A DNA stretch of 64,000 nt from Valencia hispanica. Its lineage: Eukaryota > Chordata > Actinopteri > Cyprinodontiformes > Valenciidae. Under the pieces are notes generated by a model. It made no database searches. It was not told the DNA's origin and worked only from the letters and a program-made list of their open reading frames with translations. Below are positions 11,665-23,390 of the stretch, piece by piece. Location of the stretch: positions 35,173,371 to 35,237,370 of the forward strand of contig OY747707.1 in the NCBI GenBank assembly GCA_963556495.2, in the 5' to 3' direction. A program made the translations under genes and the position numbers. The stretch's first letter is position 1. Each line of letters starts with the position of its first letter.

Positions 11665-12345
11665 TTTACAGATGTGTTAGGCTTCTGTTTGCCTGATCAT
11701 GGCCGATCCGCCCCAGCTCCAAGTTTCAGCTCCTTCGGAGATGATCACGGCCGATCTGCCTCGGCTCCACAAGTCTGCTATGGCTGCAGTGTTCCTGTCT
11801 GTCACAGCAGCAATTCTCCAGCTTCCAGTGTTTCCTCGCATGTCTCCAGCTCCAGAGTTTCCTTGTGGATCACCACCTCCTTCCGAGGGGATCGAGGTGC
11901 CGTAGGTCGCCAGGGCTTTTTCGTGGGTTCCTTTGCTAGAGATCCCCGCCTCTTCTTCATGGGTTCCTTCGCCACGGACCTCCAACTCTTCTTCAAGGGA
12001 TTTTCCACTATGGAGCCCCAGCTCTTTGTGGGACCCTTTGAAGCCATCTTCCGGGGCTTCCAAAATACTTGGCGGCCTACTGACTTCTTTTTAGGGCTCT
12101 TCCAGCTGCACAGCCGACCCCGGAACCCTTCGAATGGATTCCTCCGCTAACATGACTGATGTATGTTAAGACATTTTATTCTTCTGGACATTTTTTGATT
12201 CTATGAGCTATGGATCTTTTCCTTGTCTTTCGTTTCATGAGTTTGGCTGTAAGTCTGAGCAAAATTATAATTAAATCAGTTTGTCAACCTCAAGACGTGT
12301 CTGTGCACCTGGGTCCACAACACAAAACAGGACACATCTCCTAGT
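11665..12345 (+). mobile_element. Relic of a proline-rich LTR retroelement with 3' LTR-like end
   Basis: A plus-strand frame from 11699 contains MAAVFLSVTAAILQLPVFP, then a Pro/Ser/Trp-rich stretch. It matches the [20 protein letters not shown] segment of the LTR element at 59-61 kb at both protein and DNA level. A stop at about 11903 and frame breaks follow. After the frame closes, 12150-12340 looks like LTR sequence: AT-rich, an ATTAAA polyadenylation-like signal, then GTGTCTGTGCACCTGGGTCC. Neither the left LTR nor a target duplication was found, so this is a fragment. Confidence 0.5.
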
Positions 12346-12384
12346 GGGATGTACCCAGAATACCTAAAAAGGTGATCTAACATA

Positions 12385-12660
12385 CAGGCATACAGGTCAG
12401 ATGAAAATGAAAGGGGTGGAGTCTATACCCGACTATCCTATGTTGCAGGGGGGGGGCGGTTGGCTTGTGCCTATCACCAGCATTCATCTGATAAGAGGCG
12501 GGGTACACCCTGGACATGTCGCCAGTCCATGACAGAGCAACAGAGAGATATATAGGACAAACAACCATGCATACACACACTTTAGAGAGACCAATTAACC
12601 TAAAGGTTTTTGCTTGCTTGCTTGCTGCAAGGCAACAGTACTACCAACTGTGCCACTTGT
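12385..12660 (-). repeat. tRNA-derived SINE, family S1 (partial)
   Basis: On the minus strand the head reads AGTGGCACAGTTGGTAGTAC (box-A-like), then TTGCCTTGCAGCAAG, a gap where box B and the middle should be, then the conserved body: GGTTAATTGGTCTCTC, GGACTGGCGACATGTCCAGG, GTGTACCCCGCCTC. The tail is diverged. Fuller or complementary copies lie at 61770-62148, 27163-27285 and 50508-50640. Confidence 0.65.
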
Positions 12661-13182
12661 ATTCATATGTTTTTTTTAAATACATGTCCTGTCTGGCAGT
12701 GTGGCACTGAGAATTAGTGTCTGAGTAACAAGTAGAAGCCCAACAGATTTATTTTCACAAGTGGAGCATTACATCTTTTGCTATAGTGTATAACAAATGT
12801 ATAAGAAATTGTCATTAGAAATTGCTTTGTTTTTTTTTTTAAATTATTACACGGAGACAGAAAATAAAAGGGAAGAAAGAAAGAAGATGAAGAGAGGTAG
12901 GAAAAAAAGCTTAAGAGGGAAAGGGTAAGTTGAACATACAACAGAGGAAGGGAAACAAAGAAAACATCCCAGTCCGCGTCCACACCCGCAGGACAGCAAG
13001 GAGAGAAAAAATAAAAACAACAACAAAACAAACAATACAAACCGAGAACTACACAACCCACAAATAGATATATAAATACAATAAAAGCATCAGCGAAAAG
13101 CTCCTGGTACCGATGATTACAAGATTTAGTGATGTAACCTAAGCCTAGGGATGCATCTGTAAACACTGGAATCCCCATACCT

Positions 13183-13207
13183 GTATGTGTGTGTGTGTGT
13201 GTGTGTA

Positions 13208-13249
<42 letters not shown>

Positions 13250-13272
13250 CGTGTGTGTGTGTGTGTGTGCAT
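13183..13272. repeat. GT microsatellite inside copy A
   Basis: An interrupted (GT)n run of about 90 bp at the place where copies B and C carry only short GT runs, so it has expanded in place in this copy. Confidence 0.9.
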
Positions 13273-13299
13273 GCGTGCATGTACATGTATAGCTATACT

Positions 13300-13500
13300 T
13301 GTGTGGACGAACCTTTGACAGGCCACCAGCATAGTGGGGACATTTGTAGTTGTGAGGACATTTTGCCTGGTCCACACAATGTTTAACAAGCTATTAAACT
13401 CTACTAGGTTTTGAGGTATGGTGTGAATTAGGTTTAGGTTAAGGTTAGGGTTAGGCATGTATCACTAATGGTTAGGTTTGGGTTAGGCATAGTAAAATCA
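13300..13500. repeat. Extra repeat inserted at the GT tract of copy A, with TTAGGG-like stretch
   Basis: Copies B and C pass directly from the GT run to the GAGCATG/AGCATGCTGGTGCATAT segment. Copy A has about 200 additional bases here, including GTGAGGACATTTTGCCTGGT and a degenerate GGTTAGGGTTAGG stretch (13434-13490), before a second GT run and the shared sequence. The insertion is bounded by GT repeats on both sides. Confidence 0.6.
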
Positions 13501-15639
13501 ATGTGTGTGCATGTGTGTGTGTGTGTATGAGCATGGTGGTGCATATTAGGTTTCTCCATATGAGTGTTCAATAGCTGGTATAAGAAGCAATCGATCTGCC
13601 TCCCAGGAATCGACGTAGACACGAAGTAGACATATGCATCCAAAAGACCCCCAGAGCACAGGTAAGGAGCAGAGGAGGGCCCAAGGGGAACGTCCAGCAG
13701 CTACAATGCAGGGGCTCAGGAGGCTGCAGCGATGAGCCGACGAGCTCCTCCTGCAACCAGCTATGCCAGGGCGGATCCAGCCATGGGCATGGAGACCTGA
13801 GGGCGCTCCACCCCCCAGCAGGGACCAGGCCAATTGGGGCCACCCACCTCCGCCGGCAGGCCGCAAGGGCCACAGCCAGCCAATGGCCAACATGCACTGC
13901 CGCCACCCCGGGCTACCCACAGCCAACATCCCAATGCCCCCGGTGCCACATGTCGGGTTGCCATACCAATAGCCCCAGTGGACGGACGGCATCCCCTGGC
14001 CAAGATCAGCCAGCACCCGGACATTGAGCTCAACCAGCTCCTGAATCTCAATCCCACCCACCACAGAGCACCAAGACCAAGCCATCCAACCAAGGTCAAT
14101 CAAACCCACCAATGAACCGACCAAGCACGAAACATACAGAACAGGAGATCATGTGGAGACCCGCCGAGCCACCCGACAGCTACCACCAAGCAATACCCAA
14201 ACTGGCCCCTCCCAAAGAGGCACCCCAGCCAACGGCGCCAAAAGGAGAATATCGGTCCAGCATACTGACCAACCAATACCCCGATCCACCTAAGCCCCAC
14301 CAGGCAGGCACAAGGGATGAAGCGGAGTGCCCCCAGCGCCAAGCCCTGGACACCGAGAGACACCAACGCACCGGTGTGCAGAGGCATCAGTCACTGGCAG
14401 GGAGGGGAAACAGGCCTCTCATTTGGTGGGGGGTCTGTGATGCGCCAGGCGAGAAGGCAGCCCCAGACCCAACCTGACGGATACAAAAGAACACATAAAA
14501 AGTCATACGTTCACTCTCACTTACACACATACACTCTCACCTGCAAACCAAGACACACAAGAAAGGACGCTGTACACTCACTCAAACTCCCCATACACAC
14601 TCTATACTCACAGGTCCAGGTACAGATAACCCAGAAGAGCAACAAGCCCCCGGACCCAGTAGGTGGTCTTCCTACCCTTTAGGATGTAGACAAGCAGACC
14701 GCCAAAGCCACACAGTGGCAAAGCAGCCCATCAGCCTAAGCCCCAACCAAACCGCCTGTTCCACAGGGGTGTGGAAAGACCCTTAGCCTCCCTCCTGCTT
14801 GAGTATGGTGTTAATGCATGTTGTTATAATGTGCATCTAAAACAGAGGGGTGGGAGGTGGGGAAGGAAGCCACACACCCCCATCCCCCACCCCAAGCCCT
14901 CAGTGTCTATATGCAGTGGGCACCAGCACCAGAGGTAAAGCTGATTGAACAGCTTCTCCTATGGATGCCGAAAAGTCTGCCCACCCTGCCCTATTCTACC
15001 CTGTCCCTACAGGTCTGTCTCATGAGAATGTTATAGGTGAGAGAGTCTAAGTTTTACAGTAAAATTGGGACCCAGGCTGCCACAGGTTAGAGGAGATGGA
15101 AACCGCTCCCCACACCCCAGTGACGTGCGTACACCCCAAAGCCCTATATGAGCGGTAAAGGGATGGAGTAGGCTGAAAGCGGTGTCCGGAGATGGGGAAG
15201 GAAGGACTGGGGGACAAAATGTCTTCCCAGGGACCCAGCTCCCCCACTGACTCCAATACGCACCCATGTTCACCAAGATCCACCAAAGGAGGCAGACTCT
15301 GACACATCCACCCCGGGGCCCATGGCTGCAGCACCACCAACCCCCACGGAGCCCAAAGCCGTCCCCCCTGCCCCATCCCAGAAGATCTATTCTTGCCCCA
15401 ACATTCTGTCTACAATCAGAGCACAAATGACATTAGACAACCAGGTTGAGTTCAGCCCCCCTCCCCTCACACAACACCCCCCGTCCAAGTGCACCCCCTA
15501 GAGGGAGAGCGCCTGTAGTAACAGCCTCCCTGTTGGTAAAGGCCCTCATGCCCAGTCAGGTGCCCAGCAAAAGCACCGGCCCGAAACCCACCCGGACCAG
15601 GAACATGGAACATATTCTAATCTTCAAGGCTGAGTACAT

Positions 15640-16110
15640 CCTAAACAGAGCTGGGTACAATCAGCAGCCCTAGATGAGACAAATCTGCATTGGACACAAG
15701 TTCGACTTTGTGTCAAGAATGAGGATGCAGCACTTGCTTTGGGAACATAAAGACCAGATAGCCCATAAAAACATACTCTGTACTCCTGCAATACCCCCCA
15801 ACAATATGCCTCAGGGGACACCACCATAAGCTTTCTGCAGATTGACAAAATGCATGTGGACTGGATCAGGCTGCCATTACCTCCTGAGCAAATTTGTGAG
15901 GGTAGAGATCTGGTGCTCTGCTCCATTACCACTACTTCTCCAGGATTTTAGATTTGATATTCAGTCTTATTCTTCTTTCCAATGCCCTAGAGCAAAATGT
16001 CCAAGGTAGGCTACGAAGGCTGATCCCTAAATAGTTTGCATTTTGTTCTTGAAGACTGGCGTCATTAACTTGGTCTGCCACTCTGTAAAAATCAAGAAAA
16101 AAGGAAGCAA
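15640..16110 (-). pseudogene. Decayed Rex3 reverse-transcriptase fragment
   Basis: On the minus strand the order matches Rex3 coding sequence at 35.4-35.8 kb. AGTGGCAGACCAAG corresponds to the DWQTG region. GGGATCAGCCTTCGTAGCCT corresponds to GITLLSLPG. CCAGTCCACATGCATTTTGT corresponds to YMCFVDLEKAF. GGGGGGTATTGCAGGAGTAC corresponds to WGVLREY. AAAGTCGAACTTGTGTCCA corresponds to the SKSGLFPVRVGL region. Stops and small indels occur throughout. It is truncated at both ends. Confidence 0.65.
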
Positions 16111-18945
16111 ACAAATCTACTGCTAAATGATCAGATTAACTACATATATACATATATAGGCAACATTAAATACACCCACGCACACAAACATAACACACTC
16201 AGGCCCAGCTGCGTGCTTATTGCATGCAGTTCAAGAAGTGATTTTTTTCCTTCTGTTTTAAAGGGGGGTAATTATTACAGCAGAGGGTAGGTATTAAAAG
16301 AAGTAAAGCTGGTACTTAAAATGCCCATTCCCCCATTGTTTAATACTAATAACACATTGCAGAGGCTGAGGAGAGTAGTTAATGTAGGAAGGAAGAGGAT
16401 GGAAGGAGAAGATAAAAATAAAGATAGAGGAAATTGAAAAGATTAGCTAAAATAGCAAAAGGAAGTGTGGCCTTCTTTTATTATTCTGCTGAATAAACTG
16501 CAAATGAATGAATATATTTGTGTTTTTTGAGGAATCTGCCAATATTTCACTTTTATTATAGCACCAATAAATTTGAGCACCCTGAAACATCACATTAGAC
16601 TAGTTAGAGCAGTGTGAACATTAGGTTTGTTGATAAAACGGGAATCAAAAATATTTGTATGTGTGATGTACCCAAAAAATGATTCACAAATCACCTCTAT
16701 TCTTTATCTGTTGCGCTCCTCTGGGGTATATTTAGATCTGTGAGTGTGACTGTAAGAAAGGAGAGAGAAGGAAAGGAAACGAGACAGAAGGATAAAGTAA
16801 GACTAGTACAGAAAGGCAGTGGGGGAGAATCGTGGAACCTAGTAAGACAAAGACAGAAAAAGTCCATTAACACACTTGTAAATGAGCTACAGCTATTTGC
16901 CCCACGCTGGGCCTCTTGAATTACAGACTGCGCCTGGGATGAAGATTGCGGATGGCAATTAAAGATGAGCCGTGCGCGCAGACATGGAGAGAGACGTAGG
17001 CACACACGCACGCAGGCACACATGCACACATGCGCACATGCACACATGCACACATGCACGCACGCACGCACGCACGCACTCTCTCTCTCTCTCCCTGAGG
17101 AAGCAGCGCGGATCGGATCTACTGATCTCCATAGCAACATTCACCGCCGTGGGCGATGGTGGCATAAAGACTGATCGTCATCATAAGAAAAAGAAGCAAA
17201 AGCGGAGCGGTAAGAGAGCGTTGATAAAGGTGTTTGCTAAAGTGCAACGGCATTCCTCACTGTGGGGTGAAGTCGTAGCCTCGAGCCAGGAGTCTTCTTT
17301 AGCTAATGAAGAACTGACATAAGTGAAGGGCAACAGCTGGTCTTGTCTTGTCAGCGAGGATGGAAAGATCTGCTTATGTAACAGGAGGAAAGTAAAGGCG
17401 AAGGAAGGACTGCAGATAGCTCTCTGGGGTTCCCTCCTCCTCTGTCTTATCTTTTTCTATCCGACCTCCTCCTCTCAACCCTTCTGTCGTCTTTTTCTGC
17501 ACCAGTAACTCTTCCAACAGCCATAACCCTCACTGATCGCGGCTGATAAATTATGGCTGCTAAGTCCATCGTACATTCACAGCCACCCGCTTACCAGAGT
17601 TTAGAACTTCTGTCTTGCCTCTTCCTTTCCTCTCTCTACCCTGCATAGTATTTTGGCACTTGTTTTTCTTCATTTTTCTGTTATGTAAGGGAGACAGAAG
17701 TGGAGCAAGCTTCAAAGTGAATGGCAAAGCCGCCTTTTCCCCTGCTCACTTTGCTGTTCATGCATGTCATTCCAGTGCCAGCCATTCCACGCTCATACAG
17801 CCCCAATCTCTGCCTGTCCTTTTCATTATTTTATCACTTATTCATCCTTTCTCGCTTCTCTTTCTTATTGTAAACCCATATCTTTATGGGTAATGGGTCA
17901 AAATACCTCAATATTCACGGCGGTTTTTCGAACTTGGTCTCTTTCTGAGTTTGCTCAGACCTTGCCATTGCCATGTTGACAATATAGAGGATTCAGTGAC
18001 AGAAAAGAGTGCATGAAAGAGCAGGTTTTACATTAAAAACGAGACAGGTCTCATTATATTTGCCTCCTCCTCTTGTCTGCTTTTGTTGCATCAAATACAG
18101 AGTGATGCAGTGATGAGCAGGGTGCTCCTTTTCTTTGATTACCTGTCAGAGAGCCTGAGCGTCAGAGGCAGATGAGGTAAATGCTATCATCAACTAAATT
18201 GTCTCTCTTTAAAGACAGCCATGGGCTCAAACACGGAGAAACTCTCATCGGCCTCTGATATAACATAAGCTCAGTCTGCATAACCGCTGGGTTAAAACCC
18301 AGGCAGACACACACCCACACACACGCATGCACGCACCCACACACGTGCAACCACATGACTGACTGACTGCATACACACACTGACAGTAGGCATAAAGTTG
18401 AGCTCAAACCAGACAGACATGAAGCAGATCTGTTGGCCTTGTTATGGGCCTGACACACCGAGCAGAAACAAAAAGCGACAGATGTGTCAGCTTGCATTGC
18501 CTCACATCTAAAGTAGCACTTCCGAAGAGTGTGGCAGAAGATCACCTGGAAGTTTGTGCACACACACACATTTTGCATATTTACATTAAAAGAAAGTCAC
18601 TAGTTTGGGTTTTCTACTTTACACATAAAGCTATACCTACAGGTGCATTTTAGTATGTTGGAATATCAACAAGAAGTTGATTTAATTCAGTAAATCCATT
18701 CAAATAGTGATTACATTTAAATTCCTCAAAGTCATATATTTGAAGAATTTAGTTTAGCAGAAAGTTATATTGCAGTCATTTTTGTGCTTTATCCACCTTT
18801 TTCTACCACTCTGTTTCCTTCCACTCAACTCTATATTTCTTTTTTGGGATGCAGTACACTGCACAGCCATCATTTTTAGCAGTGACCTGTTGTGCCTTTT
18901 TTCTTCTTGTGGACAGGGTCAATAGCTGAATGCTAGACAAGTGTC
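16111..18945. other. Intronic-looking DNA with CA/CG and CT microsatellites
   Basis: No gene seen. It holds a CACATG/CACG microsatellite followed by (CT)n at about 16996-17094, and CA-rich tracts at 18305-18345 and 18559-18572. A moderately GC-rich stretch at 17095-17290 has no recognisable protein or CpG-island density. Confidence 0.5.
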
Positions 18946-19185
18946 AAATCAGTAGTCTTGGGTAGTGTAGTTGGCTTGTAATCGGAGGGTTGTAGGTTCG
19001 ATTTCACGTTCTGCCTGTCACATGTGATGTGACCCTCAGCAAGGCACTTAACCCCAAGTTGCAGACTGAGCTACAAATCGGTGTGTGAATGGGTGAATGT
19101 GGCTCCATTCTAAAGTGCTTTGAGTGATCAGTATGACTATAAAAAGCACTATATAAGTACAGTCCACTTACCATTTCAAATAACT
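18946..19185 (+). repeat. tRNA-derived SINE-like repeat (family S2), sense copy
   Basis: The left end has box-A-like TAGTGTAGTTGGCTTGTAAT and box-B-like GTAGGTTCGATTTC at tRNA-like spacing. It is followed by the S2 body (CAGCAAGGCACTTAACCCC, GTGTGTGAATGGGTGAATGT) and ends AAAGCACTATATAAGTACAG. Of the four copies in this window, it keeps the clearest promoter boxes. Confidence 0.7.
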
Positions 19186-19308
19186 TCTTGTTGATTTACT
19201 AAGATACAGACATCTTTTTGGGCTTTGATTAAAATTATTTTTTGTGCTGTATGCTGGAATGATGCTAGAAATAATAATGATTACAAATCCACAACCAGAC
19301 GTTTTACC

Positions 19309-19821
19309 TTAAAGCTACATTGTGTAAGAAGAATATTACGTTCTAGCCCCACCTCCCACCTCCCACCCCTCAATTCCGAGCGCGTTTTAACTCCTACAGT
19401 GGCCGTTTCATGCCAAGGTAAACATGGCTTCCAGAACTACGACTTCGTCCAGTGTTCCTTCCAGTGATGAGGCTAGTTTAGAAAACTATATTGCATTTAG
19501 TTATATAGTCAGACGTCTGCCACATCGTGAGAAGACAATCTCCCTCTGGCATTCGTCACGGTGCAACTGAGTGTAGCCAAAGCGTGAAAGGCGGAGCTAG
19601 AATGTCCCTCGTTGGCGAATGTATTTCAAAGATGGAGGCTCAACATGGATTCACCCATTCGAGTGACTCGCTCGTATGTATTCTGAATAGCAGATTCTAC
19701 ACTTACAAGAATACTTTCATTAGTAGGTGGAAGTAATTACACATCTATGAGCACATATTTTTGAAAAAACAAAGGGTTTTTTGCTAAGAATTAACTCAGA
19801 AAATACACAATGTAGCTTTAA
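19309..19821. mobile_element. Non-autonomous TTAA-flanked DNA transposon (MITE-like)
   Basis: Perfect 18-bp inverted termini: TTAAAGCTACATTGTGTA at 19309-19326 and its reverse complement at 19804-19821. If the outer TTAA on each side is the target duplication, the element is 505 bp with ends AGCTACATTGTGTA. This pattern fits TTAA-target superfamilies (Kolobok- or piggyBac-like). The interior lacks a transposase. A similar terminus (TTAAAGCTGCATTGTGCA) occurs once inside the hAT element near 29830. Confidence 0.75.
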
Positions 19822-20294
19822 TCAAATAGACTACTTCAGGAATCCAGTAGTATTAATTTGTACTCTGCTAAACAGTAAGCAACAACTGGGTGTAAACACA
19901 TTTTCAACATTAGCTTTAAGAGTTTATCTGTCCACCAGTGCAACTTCTGGATGGACGCATGTAAGTTTTATGTCAAAAACAAAGTAAATGGTTGTCAAGA
20001 GTTTTTATTTTTTCAAATATAAAAATGTACTGCTCTAAGAGTATAAAGTAACCTTTTCAACAAAGATCCTAAAGTTTCAACGCTAATGACTTGTGCTGTG
20101 TATGCAGTGATTTTCTTGCCAAGCGGAAAAATGCTTTTAGCTTAAAAACTACACATTATAATGCATAGCAGAATACAAAACCTTTCAGTCAATACAGTTT
20201 GGCAGGTCATGCTGCACTTATTTCTTAATCACGTACACAAACTCTTAGCTGATTCATCTCAGGAGAGCAGGTTTCACTGTCAATGACAATGTCA

Positions 20295-21868
20295 TTTTTT
20301 GACGTGTCCTGTCTGGCAGTGTGGCACTCAAAACTGGTGTCTGAGTACCAAGTAGAAGCCCGAAAGATTTACGTTCACAAGTGGAGCATTACGGCTTTTG
20401 CTAAAGTACATGTACTTTATATATGTGTAAGAAATCTTTATTAGAAATTGCTGTGGATTTTTTTTGATATTATGGACACGGAGATGGAAAATAAAGAGGG
20501 GGAAAAGAAAGATGATGAATTGAGGTAGGACAAAAAAATTGAGAGGGAGAGGGTGAGTTGAAGATACAAGAGAGGACGGGGAACAACGAAAACACAAAAA
20601 TCATTCCAGTCTGCTTCCACACCCACACCACCGGAGAGAGAGGAAAAAACAGTAAAAACAAACAAACAATGCGAACTGAGAACTACACAAGAACAACCCC
20701 CAAATAGATATAAAAATACAACAACAGCGTCACTGAAAAGCTCATGGTCCTGATTATTACAAGATCTAGTTGTGGTGACCTAAGCCCAAGAATGCATCTG
20801 TAAACACCGGAATCCCTACACCTGTGTGTGTGTGTGTATGTGTGTAAAAGCATGCTGGTGCATATAAGGTTTCTCCCTACCAGTGCTCAATAGCTGGTGG
20901 TAGGAGCCATTGACCTGCCTCCCAGGAATCGACGCAGACACAAAGGAATGGCCAACATGTGCTTCTGCCACCCCGGGCCAATCCACACAGCCAACATCCC
21001 AATGCCCCTCCTCCCCATGTCAGTGCACCACACACCGCACCACACTAATAGCCACAGTGGATGGACGGCATCCCCAGGTCAAGCCTAGCCAGCACTCGGA
21101 CACCGAGCTCAACCAGCTTCCGACTCTCAATCCTGCACACCGCAGAGCACCAAAACCATGCATCCAACCAAGGTCAATCAAACCCAACAATGAACCGACC
21201 GAGCACAAAACATATAAAACAGGCTATCAAGTGGAGACACCGGACCCGACCCCTGCCGAGCCACCTGACAGCTACCAACAAACAATGCCCAAACTGGCCG
21301 CTCCCAAAGAGGCGCCCCGGCCAACGGCGCTGAAAGGAAAACATCAGCCTAGCACACTGGCTGACTGATACACCAGTTCACTCAGGCCCGGCCAGGCAGG
21401 CACCAGGGGTGAACTGGCATGGCCCCGAGCATTGAGAGCCACCAATGCACCGGCGGGCAGAGGCATCAGTTTCCGACAGGGAGTGGCACAGAGAAAAAGG
21501 GCCCTCATTTGATGGGGGGCCTGAAATACGCCAGGTGAGGAGGCATCCCAAGATCCAACCTGACAGATACACAGGAACACACAGACAAAGTCATACGTTC
21601 CCTCCCTCTTACACACACACACTCTCACCTGCATACCATACTCCGCATACACACTCTACACTCCCAAATCCAGGTACCGATAACCCAGCAGAGCAACCAG
21701 TCCTACAGACCCAGGAAGTGGACCCCCTACCATCTAGGATGGAGACAAGCAGACCACCGAAGCCCCCGTGATAGCGAAGCAGCCCACCAGCCCAGGCCTC
21801 GACCAGACTGCCTTTTCCTCCTCCCGGACCCCAACCCCTGATGGCCAATAGAGAACAGGGGTGTGTCT
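20295..21868 (-). mobile_element. LINE 3'-end family, copy B
   Basis: Starts on the plus strand with a T-run, then GACGTGTCCTGTCTGGCAGT, and follows copy A in order: the purine-rich stretch near 20480-20560, the GT run near 20824, CTCCCAGGAATCGACGCAGA at about 20920, and the C-rich region. It ends near ACAGGGGTGTG, where copy A continues. It is therefore a 5'-truncated insertion in the same orientation. About 320 bp present in copy A between the CGACG segment and GGCCAACATG is missing here. Confidence 0.65.
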
Positions 21869-22875
21869 AAAAATGAACATTAGCTAATTTGGTAATGCTT
21901 TACATAAATTTGAATAAACAGACTTTAAAAAGGAGGCCAAGACATATGAAAATGAATTAAAATGTGTTAAGGCAAACATCTTCATCTTCATATTTTGTTT
22001 TTCGAGTAACTTCATTAAACCAATACTCTGTATGAAAAAGATTGGGGTATTGTGTTTGGCTTTATAACATGCTACATTATATGGTGCTGCTCCTGTCTCT
22101 ACCTCTGTAATTTTTCTGATCTCTTTGCCTCTTTCCGCCCCTTTTTTCCTATTTTTTCCCACTGTTAGGCATGTGTACAGGCTGTAAGTTAATTCATCAT
22201 TCTGCAGTCTCCTGCCCTCAGCCCCAGACTCCGTGATTAATGACGACTGCTCACAGACTTAAACATTTAGCTTTGTTTCGCTGACACACTACTTACCATG
22301 CTGGTCACCATTGGTTACTTAAAGCTGGGTTACTGTGAGACTGCACAAGCACGATGACGTTTCAGTGGGGTGACCTTTAAATGCTCTCTGTGTGTGAATT
22401 TTATCTCCGAATGAGGATATAAATGTGTCATTCATCATAAAAGATTTTTTGCATACAGGCAATAAGAGCGTCTTCTGGCCTTTCTCTCCATTTATTAATG
22501 CACATACATTTATTTGCTATACTTTAACATTCATAACCAAAATGATATAAGGTTAATTAAAAACCTGAAGTGTTTCATACATTTTTATTCAGCACCCTTT
22601 TTTCTGATATCCCTAAATAAAATACACTGCATCAGTCTGCTTTCTGAAATGACAATCAGTAAATAGTCTTTGTGTACATAATGTAATGTCAGTTTCAATT
22701 ATTGCTGCATAAAATATATAAAATCATAAATGTTATCTTAAAATGTATTTGGTAATGCAATTGAGAGGCACCTATTGGGTGTAATGTTTGGTGGGCTATT
22801 AAAATTCAGGCGGCATTCTTTCAAACTTTGCCTTTACCGAGTAGTGGTAAAAAAAGGCCACTACAATTCATAAAC
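21869..22875. other. No recognisable feature
   Basis: AT-rich DNA with only short frames and no repeats of note. Confidence 0.4.
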
Positions 22876-23390
22876 ATAGCAAACATGTGGAAGAGGTGCT
22901 CTGGTCTGATGAGATCATGGCAAAACCTCTATTTGTATTTAATATTGCATACAAAATTTAAACCTTACCAAAAACAACACAGCATATGACTTTAAACAAA
23001 CCATTCCCACTTAAAAACGTGGTAGGGGCAGCATCATGCTGTAGGGGGATCTTTTTCTTCAGCAGTGATGGGGAAATGGATGGAGCTAAATGCTAGGTAA
23101 TGCCGTTATAAAACTTGTTAGAGGCTTGGAGAAGGCTGACCTTTCAGAAGGATGCAATGCAATGATTCTATCAAGGCATATTCATGAGCTAGAAAGTCAT
23201 GAATCCAATCTCTGCATTTGCAAAACTGGAAGAGACCTGCGGTTTTGATTGCAGCCAAAACCATGTATCCTTTCCCTTCAGTTTCACAATTATATTATTA
23301 TTACTCACTTAAAATCCCAATACTGTTTCAATGTTGTAGTTGTAGTGTGACTAAATGTGAGATAGTTAAATGTGTGAAAAATTTAGGTTC
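22876..23390 (+). mobile_element. Decayed Tc1 transposon fragment
   Basis: Plus-strand traces of Tc1 transposase: ACATGTGGAAGAGGTGCTCT then GGTCTGATGAGA (the MWKKVLWSDE motif with the first catalytic Asp), GGGGCAGCATCATGCTGTAG (GGSIMLWG) and ATGGATGGAGCTAAATGC (KMDGAKY). A diverged terminal repeat follows (GTAGTGTGACTAAATGTGAG, about 23337-23358). Stops and deletions are frequent, and the second and third catalytic residues are lost. Confidence 0.75.

Larger units (their letters stand above)
12670..15620 (-). mobile_element. LINE 3'-end family, copy A
   Basis: The plus strand opens with a T-run (12670-12677) and then GTCCTGTCTGGCAGTGTGGCAC. The same sequence opens copies B (20295) and C (40499). 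It continues through CAAGTAGAAGCCCAACAGAT, a purine-rich tract, a GT microsatellite, and a long C-rich region. Read on the minus strand, it is the G-rich 3' UTR of a LINE ending in poly(A), inserted in the same orientation as the L1-like element at 1-5420. It may be the same or a sister family. No reverse-transcriptase coding is included. The 5' limit (about 15620) is set by the start of an unrelated Rex3 fragment. Confidence 0.6.

Noticed and set aside
12714..13458. Minus-strand frames rich in His/Thr and Cys/Val
   Set aside because: They are translations of the CA/GT microsatellite and low-complexity LINE 3' UTR.
13434..13490. Interstitial telomere
   Set aside because: Only one or two exact TTAGGG units; the rest is degenerate and part of a dispersed repeat.
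13546..14477. Long Gly/Trp- or Pro-rich frames on both strands in copy A
   Set aside because: Overlapping open frames on both strands come from C-rich non-coding sequence; the corresponding parts of copy B do not keep the frames.
16920..17290. Promoter or CpG island
   Set aside because: Moderate CpG content next to a CG-containing microsatellite, no supported first exon, and the host gene start should lie elsewhere.
18946..19185. tRNA gene
   Set aside because: Box A/B-like sequences belong to a SINE head; no tRNA cloverleaf is retained and the body recurs in dispersed copies.
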